This document shows, one piece after another, positions 15,879 to 24,684 of a stretch of DNA of 64,000 bases. The translations under genes and the position numbers were made by a program. The notes beneath the pieces are model-generated. The model made no database searches. It was not told where the DNA came from and was given only the letters and a program-made list of their open reading frames with translations. Each line of letters opens with the position of its first letter. Position 1 is the stretch's first letter. Source of the stretch: Marinibactrum halimedae (GTDB lineage: Bacteria; Pseudomonadota; Gammaproteobacteria; Pseudomonadales; Cellvibrionaceae); the NCBI RefSeq assembly GCF_021234875.1, contig NZ_JAJQVM010000007.1, positions 1 to 64,000 on the forward strand, given 5' to 3'.

Positions 15879-18260
15879 CTATAGCTCCAGAACAACTCGA
15901 AAGCCAATACTCTTATCGCGAAGTTTGGCTGACATGGGGGATCGACGAAACACGTTCAGGTCTTCGGCTTTGTCGATCATGCTGCCACCACGGACCACAC
16001 GATCTCGGCAGTTTTTGGGTGTTTTCGCCTCGTAGGAGGGTTGGTAACAGCTGGAAGTCCATTCAGCAACATTACCGGCAAGATCGTAAATACCAAACTC
16101 GGTTCCAGTAAAATGGGCCACAGGAGCGGTTTTAATGGTGAACAGATTATTGAATGGACTGTTGCAGCCGCGCTTGCAGTTGGCGGTGCCTCGTGCGCCA
16201 GCGGCGTTGCGGCCCCATGGGTATTCATGATTGCCTCCTTGGCTGGCAACGAATTCCCATTCGGTTTCCGTAGGTAGGCGGTACGTCTTGCCTGTGCGTT
16301 GGGAAAGCCAGCGTGCGTAGGCTTGGGCATCGTCCCAAGAGATATTGATCACTGGGCGTTTGCCTCGGCCCCAGTTATTGTCATCGGGAATAGGGCGTTT
16401 GGTGGCTGCGGTGAAGATTTGGTATTGATCAAACGTGATTTCGGTAGCGCTGATGGCGAAGAAATCTTTAATGGTAATATCTCGACGAGGTTGGGTATCG
16501 TCATAGCGAGTACTGCCCATAATGAAAGAGCCTGGCTTTTGAACCACCATGTTGGGCCCCATGACGCCACCACCCACTTCATGTCTAATGATTTGCCCTT
16601 CCTCATAACTGCGCTTTAAGGCTACCGACAGAGTACGGTCGTCCCGTAATCGCACCCAGCGGCTGTAAGTACGATAACCCGTGTTGGAGACTTCAATATG
16701 GTAGCTGCCTGGTGCCAGTGCGATCCCATCTTCGTAACGTTCTTTAATGTTCATGATTCGAACACGAGCCGATGTGGGGGAGGGTTTCACTGTGAGTTGA
16801 TAAGTGGGCGAGGTTGATGTTGTTACAGAGGTTGATGTTGTTACAGAGGTTGATGGTGTTACAACAGGGTTTGAGCTGATTGAGGCAGCTTCTGGTGAGC
16901 GTGTAGAGCGTTGACTGTTTTGGAAGTCGGTCTCGATGGGTACACCAGTGCTAGGGTTTGTTTTTTCTGGGGTGGCAGTTTGAGCTGTTCGTTGAATATT
17001 CCCCTTAGGTTCTGTGGTGTTATCTGTTGTGGCAGATGACACGACCTCTTCTGGAGTGGCGGTCTTTGAGGGTTGGTTGTCTGAAGACTGTGTGCCTGAA
17101 GATGGGAGATTTGAAGACAGTGGGGCGTTTTCTTCAGACCCAGTGAACATGATGCCGGCGCCAACCAGTAGTAGTAGAGTCAGAACCGCCGCGCTATACA
17201 CATAGGTGGTGCGATTGACACGACGCTGTACGACGGGTTTATGGGTTGTGTCTGTGGCGGCAGGGCGAATTTGGGTGTGCTCGCCGCTGGCGGCTGACTC
17301 GGGTTCATCAGAAAGATCGGGAGCCGAGTAACTTATGCCTTCTGCCGTGGCCAGTCTGCGTTGAAAAGCTTGGGTGATATTGGCAGCGGTGGTCACCAAT
17401 AAGGCTTTCAGTAGTGGCCAGGTACCGAGTTCCTCGTCTTCTGTGGTCGTTCTGAGTCGTCCGCGATTCAATGTAGTTTGAAGCTTGTCCACCATTGCCA
17501 CAATATCCGCGCCCGTTTGAAAGCGGTCTTCAGGGCTTTTCGCCAACATTTTGGCCAGCATGGGCTGCAGGAGTGCTCGTTCAGGTGGTAGTTTCGGAAT
17601 GGGGGCGGTTAGGTGTTTGATCGCCACGGCGACGGCATCTTCTGCCTTAAAAGGCGGTTGTCCGGTTGCCATTTCATAAAGGACGACACCCAAACTATAG
17701 ATATCCGAACGGCCATCAGAGGGCTTACCCCGAGCTTGTTCTGGGCTCATATAATGGGGTGTTCCCACGACGGTTCCTGCGGTGGTCATGGAGTTATCAG
17801 CACTGATGGCTTTGGCAACGCCAAAATCGGTTACCACCGCTGAGCCGTCATTGCGAAAGAGGACGTTTTCGGGCTTGATATCTCGATGAATGTATCCTTT
17901 GCTGTGCGCGTGCTCCAGGGCTTGGGCAACTTGCTTGATGGCGGTTAAGATTTCCCCTATTCCCATGCCGTGGTGGATGCGATCGGCCAGAGAACCACCG
18001 GGTAAAAAGTCCATGGCGATGTAATTGAGGCTCTTATGTTTGCCAATATCGTAAATTGAGACGATATTCGGGTGAGATAATTGCCCAACAATGCTGGCTT
18101 CCCGTTGAAAGCGTTCTGAAAAAACCGGGTCTGAATTAAGGGCCGGTGACATGATTTTTAAGGCGACTTCGCGGCCAATTGAACGCTGCACGGCCAAGTA
18201 AACGGTAGACATTCCGCCTTGGTTAATGCGTCGAAGAATTCGGTATCCGGGTAATTGCAT
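15879..18260 (-). CDS. Transmembrane Ser/Thr kinase fused to a formylglycine-generating-enzyme-like domain
   Basis: The N-terminal about 270 residues are a Hanks-type kinase: GGMSTVYLA glycine loop, VALKIM lysine, YIHRDIKPENVLF catalytic loop, DFGVAKA and PHYMSPEQA. One membrane helix follows near residues 350-370, then a Ser/Thr-rich linker with VTTSTS repeats, a PEGA-like segment (about 500-570) and a C-terminal FGE/SUMF1-like domain of about 230 residues (FAISATEITFDQY, LPTETEWEFVAS, GIYDLAGNVAEWTSS, RVVRGGS, GFRVV). The catalytic cysteines of true FGE are absent from the RVVRGGS region, so this domain is probably a sensor. Kinase-FGE fusions occur with type VI secretion, where kinase PpkA is activated by the FGE-like TagR. 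It pairs with the phosphatase gene 17 bp upstream. Confidence 0.92.
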   Translation of the reverse strand: MQLPGYRILRRINQGGMSTVYLAVQRSIGREVALKIMSPALNSDPVFSERFQREASIVGQLSHPNIVSIYDIGKHKSLNYIAMDFLPGGSLADRIHHGMGIGEILTAIKQVAQALEHAHSKGYIHRDIKPENVLFRNDGSAVVTDFGVAKAISADNSMTTAGTVVGTPHYMSPEQARGKPSDGRSDIYSLGVVLYEMATGQPPFKAEDAVAVAIKHLTAPIPKLPPERALLQPMLAKMLAKSPEDRFQTGADIVAMVDKLQTTLNRGRLRTTTEDEELGTWPLLKALLVTTAANITQAFQRRLATAEGISYSAPDLSDEPESAASGEHTQIRPAATDTTHKPVVQRRVNRTTYVYSAAVLTLLLLVGAGIMFTGSEENAPLSSNLPSSGTQSSDNQPSKTATPEEVVSSATTDNTTEPKGNIQRTAQTATPEKTNPSTGVPIETDFQNSQRSTRSPEAASISSNPVVTPSTSVTTSTSVTTSTSPTYQLTVKPSPTSARVRIMNIKERYEDGIALAPGSYHIEVSNTGYRTYSRWVRLRDDRTLSVALKRSYEEGQIIRHEVGGGVMGPNMVVQKPGSFIMGSTRYDDTQPRRDITIKDFFAISATEITFDQYQIFTAATKRPIPDDNNWGRGKRPVINISWDDAQAYARWLSQRTGKTYRLPTETEWEFVASQGGNHEYPWGRNAAGARGTANCKRGCNSPFNNLFTIKTAPVAHFTGTEFGIYDLAGNVAEWTSSCYQPSYEAKTPKNCRDRVVRGGSMIDKAEDLNVFRRSPMSAKLRDKSIGFRVVLEL
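16810..16863. repeat. 18-bp x 3 in-frame tandem repeat
   Basis: Three copies of gaggttgatgttgttaca (the last with one change) encode the repeated V-T-T-S-T-S linker of the kinase, between its membrane helix and periplasmic domains. Copy-number change would alter linker length in six-residue steps. Confidence 0.85.
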
Positions 18261-18277
18261 GAGTGTGTCTGTTGCGC

Positions 18278-19555
18278 TCAGTGTTTGTGATTTGGAAACG
18301 AAGAGTGTTGAGTCGTGTCGTCAGTATCACGTCTGGGCGCATTGCTCCGAGCATTGTTGCTGTCGGGGCGAGCCCCATGAGTTGTTTTGATGTCATGGTC
18401 TTTTTTTAACATACCGCTTTTATCTAGCATAGACTGTGGGGCATCTCTTTCTGTGTCATCGCTGGGGCGCACCTTGTGCTCTACTTCCAGGGGTTCGATT
18501 GACAGAGGTTCGATTGACAGAGGCTCATCCCCTGCGTCTTTTACTTTTAGTACTGGTGTTGCCAGAGGTGTGTCGTGCTCTGAGTGCTGTTGGCCTTGAA
18601 ATATCTGATTTTGGCATCTTTGGTTTTTATGCCCCTGATATTCAATTTCATCGTCTGTAGAGAGAAAGACGGGCGTGTCTACGTTATCGACGTGAGCAGT
18701 AAGAGGGGACGGTGAGGATAAGGCCCCCCGTTTGCCATTGAGCTTTCGCGACAAGCTGTGAGTGTTGGGCCTACGGTGGTACCACTTTTTTAGTTTTTGT
18801 TGTAATCGCTTGAAGGCACTCGGTTGATTAAGAGGCGATTCAATCACCACCACAGTCACGTTGTCATTGGCGCCCGAAAGCAGTGCGGCGTTCAGTAATT
18901 TTTGGGTTGCCTCTTCTGTGGTGCGACAGCCCAATAAAATATCGGCCATTTGTCCATCGGTCAGCTCTCCGGTTAAGCCATCGCTGCATAGGATAAGCCA
19001 TTCATTTCGACGCCAGCTTAGGTGACGCTTACCGACTTTGATGCGTGGAATGTCCCGACTGCCAAGGCATTGGGTGATAATGTTGCGCTCTGGGTGGACG
19101 CGGGCTTCTTCGGGTGTGATTAGTCCCCGATCGACAAGTTGCTGTACTAAAGAGTGATCGTGGCTAAGTAATTCTAGGGCGTTGACACTACCGCCAAAAC
19201 GCCATGCATAAGCGCGGCTGTCTCCAACCCAGGCTAATTCGTAATGATGATTGTTCATCTGAGCCGCGATGACGGTGGTACCCATGTACAAATCTTCGTC
19301 AGCAGATTGATCTACAATAACCGCATGGGCCTTCAAAATGGCCTCTTCGAGGTGAGCACCATCGGACATGGCGCAGTTGATTTGTAAAATGGCGGTCGCG
19401 CTTGCTACTTCCCCTGCTTGATGACCTCCCATGCCGTCTGCGACGACAAAGAGGCCTTTTTCACTGTTGCCACTGTAAGAGTCTTCATTGCTGCGCCGCG
19501 TACAGCCAACGTGGCTCGTACCAACAAATCGCGGGGTTCTCAACTCACTTTCCAT
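18278..19555 (-). CDS. PP2C-type Ser/Thr protein phosphatase with disordered tail
   Basis: Residues about 1-240 form a PP2C phosphatase with the metal-binding motifs RRSNEDSY, FVVADGMGGHQAGEVAS, WVGDSRAYAW and LCSDGLTGELTD. This is close to the PppA/PrpC group that reverses Hanks-kinase phosphorylation. The remaining about 180 residues are charged, low-complexity and probably disordered, including a 15-bp DNA duplication coding SIEPL repeats. The ATG at 19555 is chosen because GGAGA lies just before it; a GTG nine codons upstream is also open. It is transcribed before the kinase gene with a 17-bp gap, so phosphatase and kinase are co-produced. The likely phosphoprotein partner is the FHA protein encoded divergently. 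Confidence 0.92.
   Translation of the reverse strand: MESELRTPRFVGTSHVGCTRRSNEDSYSGNSEKGLFVVADGMGGHQAGEVASATAILQINCAMSDGAHLEEAILKAHAVIVDQSADEDLYMGTTVIAAQMNNHHYELAWVGDSRAYAWRFGGSVNALELLSHDHSLVQQLVDRGLITPEEARVHPERNIITQCLGSRDIPRIKVGKRHLSWRRNEWLILCSDGLTGELTDGQMADILLGCRTTEEATQKLLNAALLSGANDNVTVVVIESPLNQPSAFKRLQQKLKKWYHRRPNTHSLSRKLNGKRGALSSPSPLTAHVDNVDTPVFLSTDDEIEYQGHKNQRCQNQIFQGQQHSEHDTPLATPVLKVKDAGDEPLSIEPLSIEPLEVEHKVRPSDDTERDAPQSMLDKSGMLKKDHDIKTTHGARPDSNNARSNAPRRDTDDTTQHSSFPNHKH
18492..18521. repeat. 15-bp x 2 in-frame tandem duplication
   Basis: Two exact copies of ggttcgattgacaga lie in the disordered tail of the phosphatase gene and encode SIEPL twice. Confidence 0.8.
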
Positions 19556-20203
19556 GCTGGCGTCTCCGGGGGGGCAAAGCACTGGAGGTCAGTACTTCGT
19601 GGCGTCTTCCAGTGGGGCTCACTGAAAAACTTACCGTTGCAACATTGTCCGGAATCTTAGTGTCCGCTTCTACAGAGTCCATTTTCACACAGTCCACTTT
19701 ATACATCGTCCATTGTTATTGAGTTCAACTGTTATTGAGTTCAACTGTTATTGAGTTCAACGTTTTTGAGATCAATATCGTCATTGAGTGTTATCGTGCT
19801 ATCGCTCTTTATTCATCGCTCTTGTACCCATAGAGTGTCAATAGGCACATTCCCACTCATCCTAGTTTTAACAATACTTTGCTTTTAACGACACAGTGTT
19901 TTTTGTTGCGACACTGGGAGTCAATACTGGCGTCAGTATCATTTCAAGTGCAAAGAACGTCACAATTCCCGAATGAAGACACAGAAATCGCCTATTGGCT
20001 ATCATAGCGCTAGGTGGTGCTTTGGCGCAAAACACAAGATGACGATTGTCTGAAAAACTGCCACAATATTGTCGACATAGAACAGTCGAACTCCCTTTTT
20101 TGATGATGTTTTCATCAATTTGACTTTTTTTTTGCAAATCGTGAACAACCAACGTAATTTACAAAAGTTAACCGATTAGACAAAAACAGCGTGATTGGGT
20201 GCC
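19556..20203. other. Divergent promoter region with 16-bp tandem repeats
   Basis: This 648-bp gap separates the phosphatase/kinase operon (-) from the FHA gene (+). It holds three copies of a 16-bp unit at 19714-19761 and AT-rich sequence before 20204. No convincing coding gene was found in it. Confidence 0.6.
19714..19761. repeat. 16-bp x 3 tandem repeat
   Basis: Three exact copies of TGTTATTGAGTTCAAC (19714-19729, 19730-19745, 19746-19761), followed by degenerate traces. They lie in the divergent intergenic region. Confidence 0.9.
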
Positions 20204-21097
20204 ATGTTAAAACTGCGAATTGAAGGCCAAAAAGCCAGTGAAATCTGGTTGGTGGAGCCAAAAGTTTTGATCGGCTCAGATAGCCAGGCGAGTATGGTAA
20301 TTAGGGATGAGAGCGTGGCTCCTCAGCATTGTGAGATTTATGCCAAGGGAGAGAAGCTTGCCATTAAGCGCCTGTGTGATGGGCAAATTCTTATTAATGG
20401 TCGTAAATTAGGCCAGCAATACTCTCTGAAAATCAATGATCGGCTAACGGTAGGGCAGACGAACCTGGTTGTCGTTGATCCTAAAGTTGATAGCGCCAGT
20501 GAGTCTGCGAAAACTCACGAGAAGGCACAATCAAAAGTGGCTTCAGTATCAGAAGCCCAATGGCATTTGGTGGGTAAAAACGGGCCGTTATTGGGGAAAG
20601 CCTTCCCAATTACCGATGGCATTACGGTTGGTCGCTCTACCGAATGTGAAGTGTCGTTACCTGAGGCGCATCTGTCACGTCGGCACGCCCAATTTCAAGT
20701 CATTGGCACGAAACTCCGAATTGTCGATTTAAACTCGGCCAATGGCACTTTTGTTAATGATCAACCGATCGTTACTGAGTCCATCAGTCATGGTGATGAA
20801 ATTCGTTTTGATCAACTGGCTTTTGTCATAAAAGGTTCGAAAGAAGATCTAGACAAAACGTTTGTTCGCCCTGCCATTGATGACAATATGATCAATGCTG
20901 CGATGGCGGCGTCCGCTTCAGCGGGTGTGGATGCCACCACTCGCCGATCTCACAGCTCGATGAGAGAGGATGAGTTCCCTGTAGTTGAGAATACCCAATT
21001 GACAGAGCTGTCTTCGAAGCACACTAGGCTGCCCCTACCATTAATGTTGGCAGGAGCAGTAGTAGCGGCGGGAGTGGTGTGGTGGGCGTTAATGTAA
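20204..21097 (+). CDS. Double FHA-domain membrane-anchored protein
   Basis: Two forkhead-associated domains are visible. The first (about residues 3-90) has VLIGSDSQASMVI and VAPQHCEIY; the second (about 120-220) has the full signature TVGRSTECEVSLPEAHLSRRHAQF with NSANGTFVN. FHA domains bind phosphothreonine. A C-terminal hydrophobic segment (PLPLMLAGAVVAAGVVWWAL) is a likely tail anchor. ATG 20204 is preferred over a TTG three codons upstream. With the divergent kinase and phosphatase it forms a kinase-phosphatase-FHA set like PpkA-PppA-Fha1. It is shorter than Fha1 and membrane-tethered. The second FHA domain keeps the phosphopeptide-binding residues; the first is degenerate. Confidence 0.9.
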   Translation: MLKLRIEGQKASEIWLVEPKVLIGSDSQASMVIRDESVAPQHCEIYAKGEKLAIKRLCDGQILINGRKLGQQYSLKINDRLTVGQTNLVVVDPKVDSASESAKTHEKAQSKVASVSEAQWHLVGKNGPLLGKAFPITDGITVGRSTECEVSLPEAHLSRRHAQFQVIGTKLRIVDLNSANGTFVNDQPIVTESISHGDEIRFDQLAFVIKGSKEDLDKTFVRPAIDDNMINAAMAASASAGVDATTRRSHSSMREDEFPVVENTQLTELSSKHTRLPLPLMLAGAVVAAGVVWWALM

Positions 21098-21125
21098 CCG
21101 GCGTAAATCATCAGGCACGGGTTTT

Positions 21126-21410
21126 ATGACGGCTCCCAACCCACCCCGCACGACACTTTATTTGTTGACCACGCTCGGTTGTCACTTGTGCGAAAAAGCC
21201 AAGCAACAACTGTGGCCCATTCTTTCCCATGATGCTTTGGTATTGGAAGAGGTGGAAATTGCGGATAACCCTTCTTGGGTTGAGGCATTTGGAACCTCTA
21301 TCCCCGTTGTGAGCATGGCAAAGCCAGATAAGCAGGCCAATATTGGTTCACATCTCAATTGGCCTTTTACCTCCGAAGAGGTAGCTGAGTGGTTATCCTC
21401 CTCCAACTGA
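21126..21410 (+). CDS. Glutaredoxin-like (DUF836) protein
   Basis: This 94-residue thioredoxin-fold protein has the redox motif CHLC early (TTLGCHLCEKAKQQL) and the cis-proline region GTSIPVVSM. DUF836 glutaredoxin-like proteins of this size are common in gammaproteobacteria; their specific partners are mostly unknown. The gene follows the FHA gene by 28 bp in the same direction and is probably co-transcribed, though a functional link is not evident. A 15-bp tandem repeat array starts shortly after its stop. Confidence 0.85.
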   Translation: MTAPNPPRTTLYLLTTLGCHLCEKAKQQLWPILSHDALVLEEVEIADNPSWVEAFGTSIPVVSMAKPDKQANIGSHLNWPFTSEEVAEWLSSSN

Positions 21411-21425
21411 CCCGCCGGTTCTGAT

Positions 21426-21500
21426 GTTAGTTGTTATGACGATAGTTGTTATGACGTTAGTTGTTATGACGTTAGTTGTTATGACATTAGTTGTTATAGT
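21426..21500. repeat. 15-bp x 5 tandem repeat array
   Basis: Five consecutive copies of a 15-mer (core gttagttgttatgac, with 0-3 changes) fill the gap between the convergent glutaredoxin-like and tatD genes. It is one of the longest arrays of this type in the window. Confidence 0.92.
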
Positions 21501-21511
21501 GTAGGAAGCCA

Positions 21512-22315
21512 TTAGGAGTCTATCGCAAATAGTTGCATGGCATTGTTGAATGAGGCTTGAGCAATGGTTTCGGATGGCATCTGATAGCATTGGGCCAAGG
21601 TTTTGACGACTTCAGGCAGAAAGGCGGGTTCGTTTCGGCCCGACTTCGGTTTGGGTTTCAGGGTTCTTGGGGTGAGGTAAGGCGCATCCGTTTCAATCAG
21701 CAGCCGGTTTAACGGAATGCGATGCACAATATTGGCTAACGGGGTTCCTCGGCGTTCATCACATACCCAGCCTGTAATACCAATGTGCATATCCAGTGAA
21801 AGGTAATCCTGAAGGGCAGCTTCTGAATCGGTAAAACAGTGGACCACGCCACCTGATAGCTCACTGCGATAAGATTTTAAAATATCAAAAAAGTCCCGAT
21901 GGGCGTCTCTTTGGTGCAAAAAAACGGGCTTTTGGATTTCAATAGCCAATTCGAGTTGCTTTTCAAAGACAGAGCGTTGATTTGATGGGGTGGAAAAATT
22001 TCGATTAAAGTCCAAGCCCATTTCGCCGATGGCTTTAACGCATGGGGTCAAGGCAAGTTGGTGCAGCTGCTTGAGCATATCGGGGGTAACATCATCTGCG
22101 TGATGAGGATGAACACCTACCGTACTATAAAGCGCCCTCGGAAATTGGGTCCCCAAGTTTCGGCAAAGTGAAATGGCTTGTTCACTGGAAGAAAGTGTTG
22201 TGCAGGTAATCAATTGATGGGTCACTCCAGCCTCAATGGCGCGCTTGACCACAAGTGTTCTGTCTTTATTGAAGCGTTTATCGGCAAGATTGACCCCGAT
22301 ATCAAACAATGACAT
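21512..22315 (-). CDS. tatD: TatD-family metal-dependent DNase
   Basis: The 267-residue TIM-barrel protein starts with MSLFDIGVNLADKRF, the TatD-subgroup N terminus (DIGVNL in place of the HxH of YcfH/YjjV). Metal-site motifs are TVGVHPHHAD, AIGEMGLDFNR, FLHQRDAHRDF and LIETDAPYLTPR. Family enzymes are 3'-5' exonucleases acting on single-stranded DNA and RNA, linked to repair of oxidative damage. The start has an AGAGG ribosome-binding site. It is convergent with the glutaredoxin-like gene. The length matches E. coli TatD (about 260). Confidence 0.93.
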   Translation of the reverse strand: MSLFDIGVNLADKRFNKDRTLVVKRAIEAGVTHQLITCTTLSSSEQAISLCRNLGTQFPRALYSTVGVHPHHADDVTPDMLKQLHQLALTPCVKAIGEMGLDFNRNFSTPSNQRSVFEKQLELAIEIQKPVFLHQRDAHRDFFDILKSYRSELSGGVVHCFTDSEAALQDYLSLDMHIGITGWVCDERRGTPLANIVHRIPLNRLLIETDAPYLTPRTLKPKPKSGRNEPAFLPEVVKTLAQCYQMPSETIAQASFNNAMQLFAIDS

Positions 22316-22692
22316 ACATACCTCTTACTGGTTGTTTAAAATGTTTTTTAGGCGACATAATTTTGTATCTAAGGGTATTTTGAAGGAATTGGCACTTCTA
22401 GTGAAAGCAAATAGTGAAAGCAGAATGAACGACAAATGGAGCTACTAACTAAATGGAGCTGCTAACTGAAAGGTGGCGATATTCAAGGCAAATCGAACTA
22501 ACGGCCTTTTGGTGGTCTTGGTAAGCAGGGAGGGCGAACCTAGACTACGCTTGTCGTAGTCTGTGTAAGTTTATTGCCGTCTGCGTAGTTTTTCTACTCA
22601 GCTTTATCATTGTACATGGCGGTTGTACTGCTTTTAGCCGTTGTATTGAATGTAACCGTCGTACTTAACTGTTGTATTTAACCACAGGTATT
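22316..22692. other. Divergent intergenic region between tatD and cheV
   Basis: This 377-bp gap has no convincing gene. It holds a 17-bp near-exact tandem duplication (22434-22450 and 22451-22467, aaatggagctRctaact), a short CTACG/CGTAG inverted repeat near 22552, and loosely repeated GTTGTA motifs before cheV. Confidence 0.55.
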
Positions 22693-23646
22693 ATGTCTAA
22701 ATTACTGCATTCCATTGACCAACGAACCAAACTTGTCGGTGAAAACCGTTTAGAGCTTTTGTTATTTAATTTAGGCTCTCAACAGCCTTTTGCGATCAAT
22801 GTGTTTAAAGTTCGAGAAGTCATGCAGTTACCTGCGTTAACGGCAATGCCGCAGCGCCACCATGCGGTGTGTGGTGTTGCACATATTCGTGGCACGAGTT
22901 TTCCGGTGATTGATCTGCGTGCGGCACTTGGCCGCTCACCCCTTTATGGCTCTGATGCCACCACGAATTTAATCATCACCGAATACAACCTCTCTGTTCA
23001 GGGTTTTTTAGTGGGGGAGGTAGACCGCATCATTAATCTCAACTGGGAGGAAATTTTGCCTCCACCTGCCACCAGTGGAAAAAACCATTTTTTGACTGCG
23101 CTGACCAAACTTGACGATCGTATAGTACAAATTGTCGATGTAGAAAAAGTATTGGCGGATATTTCACCCTATCACACCAATGTGTCTTCTGATTTGCTCA
23201 ATGAAGAGCTGCGAGATTGGGCAGAACAGAATCAGGTAACGGTATTGCTTGTAGACGATTCCGCCACAGCAAGACAACAAGCCAGCGCAACCCTTGCGAA
23301 TTTGGGCGTGCGATGTATTCAGGCGGGTAATGGGGCAGAAGGCTTGGCGTTATTAAAAAAAATGTCTACTAAAGGCGCTATTACCGATCAATTGTTAATG
23401 TTGATTACCGATGCAGAAATGCCAGAAATGGATGGTTATCGACTGACTTCAGAAATTCGCCAAGACCCGAATTTATCGCCACTTTACGTTGTAATGCACA
23501 CTTCTTTGAGTGGTAACTTTAATAAAGCCTTGGTCGATAAAGTCGGATGTGATGATTTTCTTTCAAAATTCCAACCTGATGAATTAGCAGCCAAAGTCCA
23601 AGACCAATTGGGTAAATGGAAAGAAGAAATCACACGACAAGGGTGA
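22693..23646 (+). CDS. cheV: Chemotaxis protein CheV (CheW-receiver fusion)
   Basis: The N-terminal domain (about residues 15-155) is a CheW-like scaffold (FAINVFKVREVMQLP, VCGVAHIRGTSFPVIDLR). The C-terminal domain is a receiver (TVLLVDDSATARQQ; phospho-acceptor in LMLITDAEMPEMDG). CheV links chemoreceptors to CheA and tunes coupling by phosphorylation. ATG 22693 is preferred: an open TTG seven codons upstream would add residues before the conserved MSKLLHSID start. It is a single gene; the nearest chemoreceptor is about 13 kb away (36017-37495). Confidence 0.93.
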   Translation: MSKLLHSIDQRTKLVGENRLELLLFNLGSQQPFAINVFKVREVMQLPALTAMPQRHHAVCGVAHIRGTSFPVIDLRAALGRSPLYGSDATTNLIITEYNLSVQGFLVGEVDRIINLNWEEILPPPATSGKNHFLTALTKLDDRIVQIVDVEKVLADISPYHTNVSSDLLNEELRDWAEQNQVTVLLVDDSATARQQASATLANLGVRCIQAGNGAEGLALLKKMSTKGAITDQLLMLITDAEMPEMDGYRLTSEIRQDPNLSPLYVVMHTSLSGNFNKALVDKVGCDDFLSKFQPDELAAKVQDQLGKWKEEITRQG

Positions 23647-24065
23647 GCTATTGGTCACGATATTAATCACTGAAAGACAATTTCTGTCATAAGAATCCTC
23701 TTTTGCCTTCTTTTTCTCATAACAAACTGTTACCTTTCTAATCATCCTAAAGCGATTAATTGATAATCGTTTTTTTGATGGCTGTTATTCAGTAGTGTTT
23801 GTTCAATAGTCATTCAAAGTGCAGTTTCAGGTAAATTGTTATGTGGTGAAAGGATCGACCACACCTTCCTCGACCAGGATGGCCGTTATACACCTCACCA
23901 TTACTTTACCTTCGTTCGATACCAGTAAGACCATGCTTTGACGGATGAATACGCCAAGCAAAAAAACGAGAAAATTTACAACGTTTTGTTATTGATTGGC
24001 TGATATTATTAAATCTTGGTTATGAGTAAATGAGCGCCAAATTAGGCGTTATAGGGTGACTAACA
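23647..24065. other. Intergenic region, nothing recognised
   Basis: A 419-bp AT-rich gap between cheV and the next gene. It contains a short inverted repeat TGTGGT/ACCACA (23842-23863) without a T-tract. No gene, RNA or clear promoter was identified. Confidence 0.5.
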
Positions 24066-24584
24066 ATGCCACAACAAAAAGTTCAAGTGGGTGATTTGCA
24101 AAGTGCAACCATGGTGGGTGGGCGCTTACCGGGTGGTTTTCGGCCTGTGGGTGGAAAAATCATCAGTAACGATCTTCGTTTTCGTTGCGTTAAAAAAGGC
24201 CAGTTCGATTTATGTGTCGTGCTCGGCCAGTTTGAAGACGCCGGCCGACCTTTTGCCACACTTGAAACCTTCACCATTGCCGTAAAAGATTTGGCGGAAA
24301 AAGTAGAGTTACCACCAATATCTTTTAAATACGCCCGTGGATTAAATTATTTTAAAGTTACGCATAATGTAGCTGGACAAAACTTTTCTGATTTTAAAAG
24401 CAGCCAATGGTACCAAGGCATGGCCCAGGCAAAAAAATTGGAAATTTGCCAAATGATTTATCAGCAATGGCGAGCGCTATGTGGTTTGTATCTTTATGAT
24501 TTTAATATGCGTGCAATTCCTCCAGAATTAAAAGCAGAAATTGACCTGTTGGCGTCGGGTAATCTGAATGCAGTAGGGGCTTAG
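24066..24584 (+). CDS. Unrecognised 172-residue cytoplasmic protein
   Basis: No family was recognised. The gene starts at ATG after an AGGGTGA ribosome-binding site and has normal codon use, so it is very likely real. The protein is soluble, with no signal peptide or membrane helix. It has a basic N-terminal beta-rich stretch (GGRLPGGFRPVGGKI, DLRFRCVKKGQFDLCVVLG) and a helical C-terminal part (CQMIYQQWRALCGLYLYDFN). It is flanked by long non-coding stretches and stands alone. No function is proposed. Confidence 0.7.
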   Translation: MPQQKVQVGDLQSATMVGGRLPGGFRPVGGKIISNDLRFRCVKKGQFDLCVVLGQFEDAGRPFATLETFTIAVKDLAEKVELPPISFKYARGLNYFKVTHNVAGQNFSDFKSSQWYQGMAQAKKLEICQMIYQQWRALCGLYLYDFNMRAIPPELKAEIDLLASGNLNAVGA

Positions 24585-24655
24585 TGCCCCTCATTATTGT
24601 TTTTTAAACTTCTTTCAATTTCAACTTTTTCTTTCTTCTGTTTTATCAATAATAA

Positions 24656-24684
24656 AAAGCATATTGATTTATTTTATATGCTTT
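24656..24684 (-). terminator. Probable intrinsic terminator of the AhpD-like gene
   Basis: A 9-bp stem AAAGCATAT/ATATGCTTT with an 11-nt loop overlaps the end of the minus-strand gene and is followed on that strand by TTTTTATT. The stem is AT-rich, so strength is uncertain. Confidence 0.5.

Noticed and set aside
19868-20152. 94-codon frame on - in the kinase/FHA divergent region
   Set aside because: No family features or good start signal; it overlaps the likely promoter region and has poor composition.
21426-21500. 15-bp arrays as a CRISPR locus
   Set aside because: Units are directly adjacent with no unique spacers and no cas genes are in the window.
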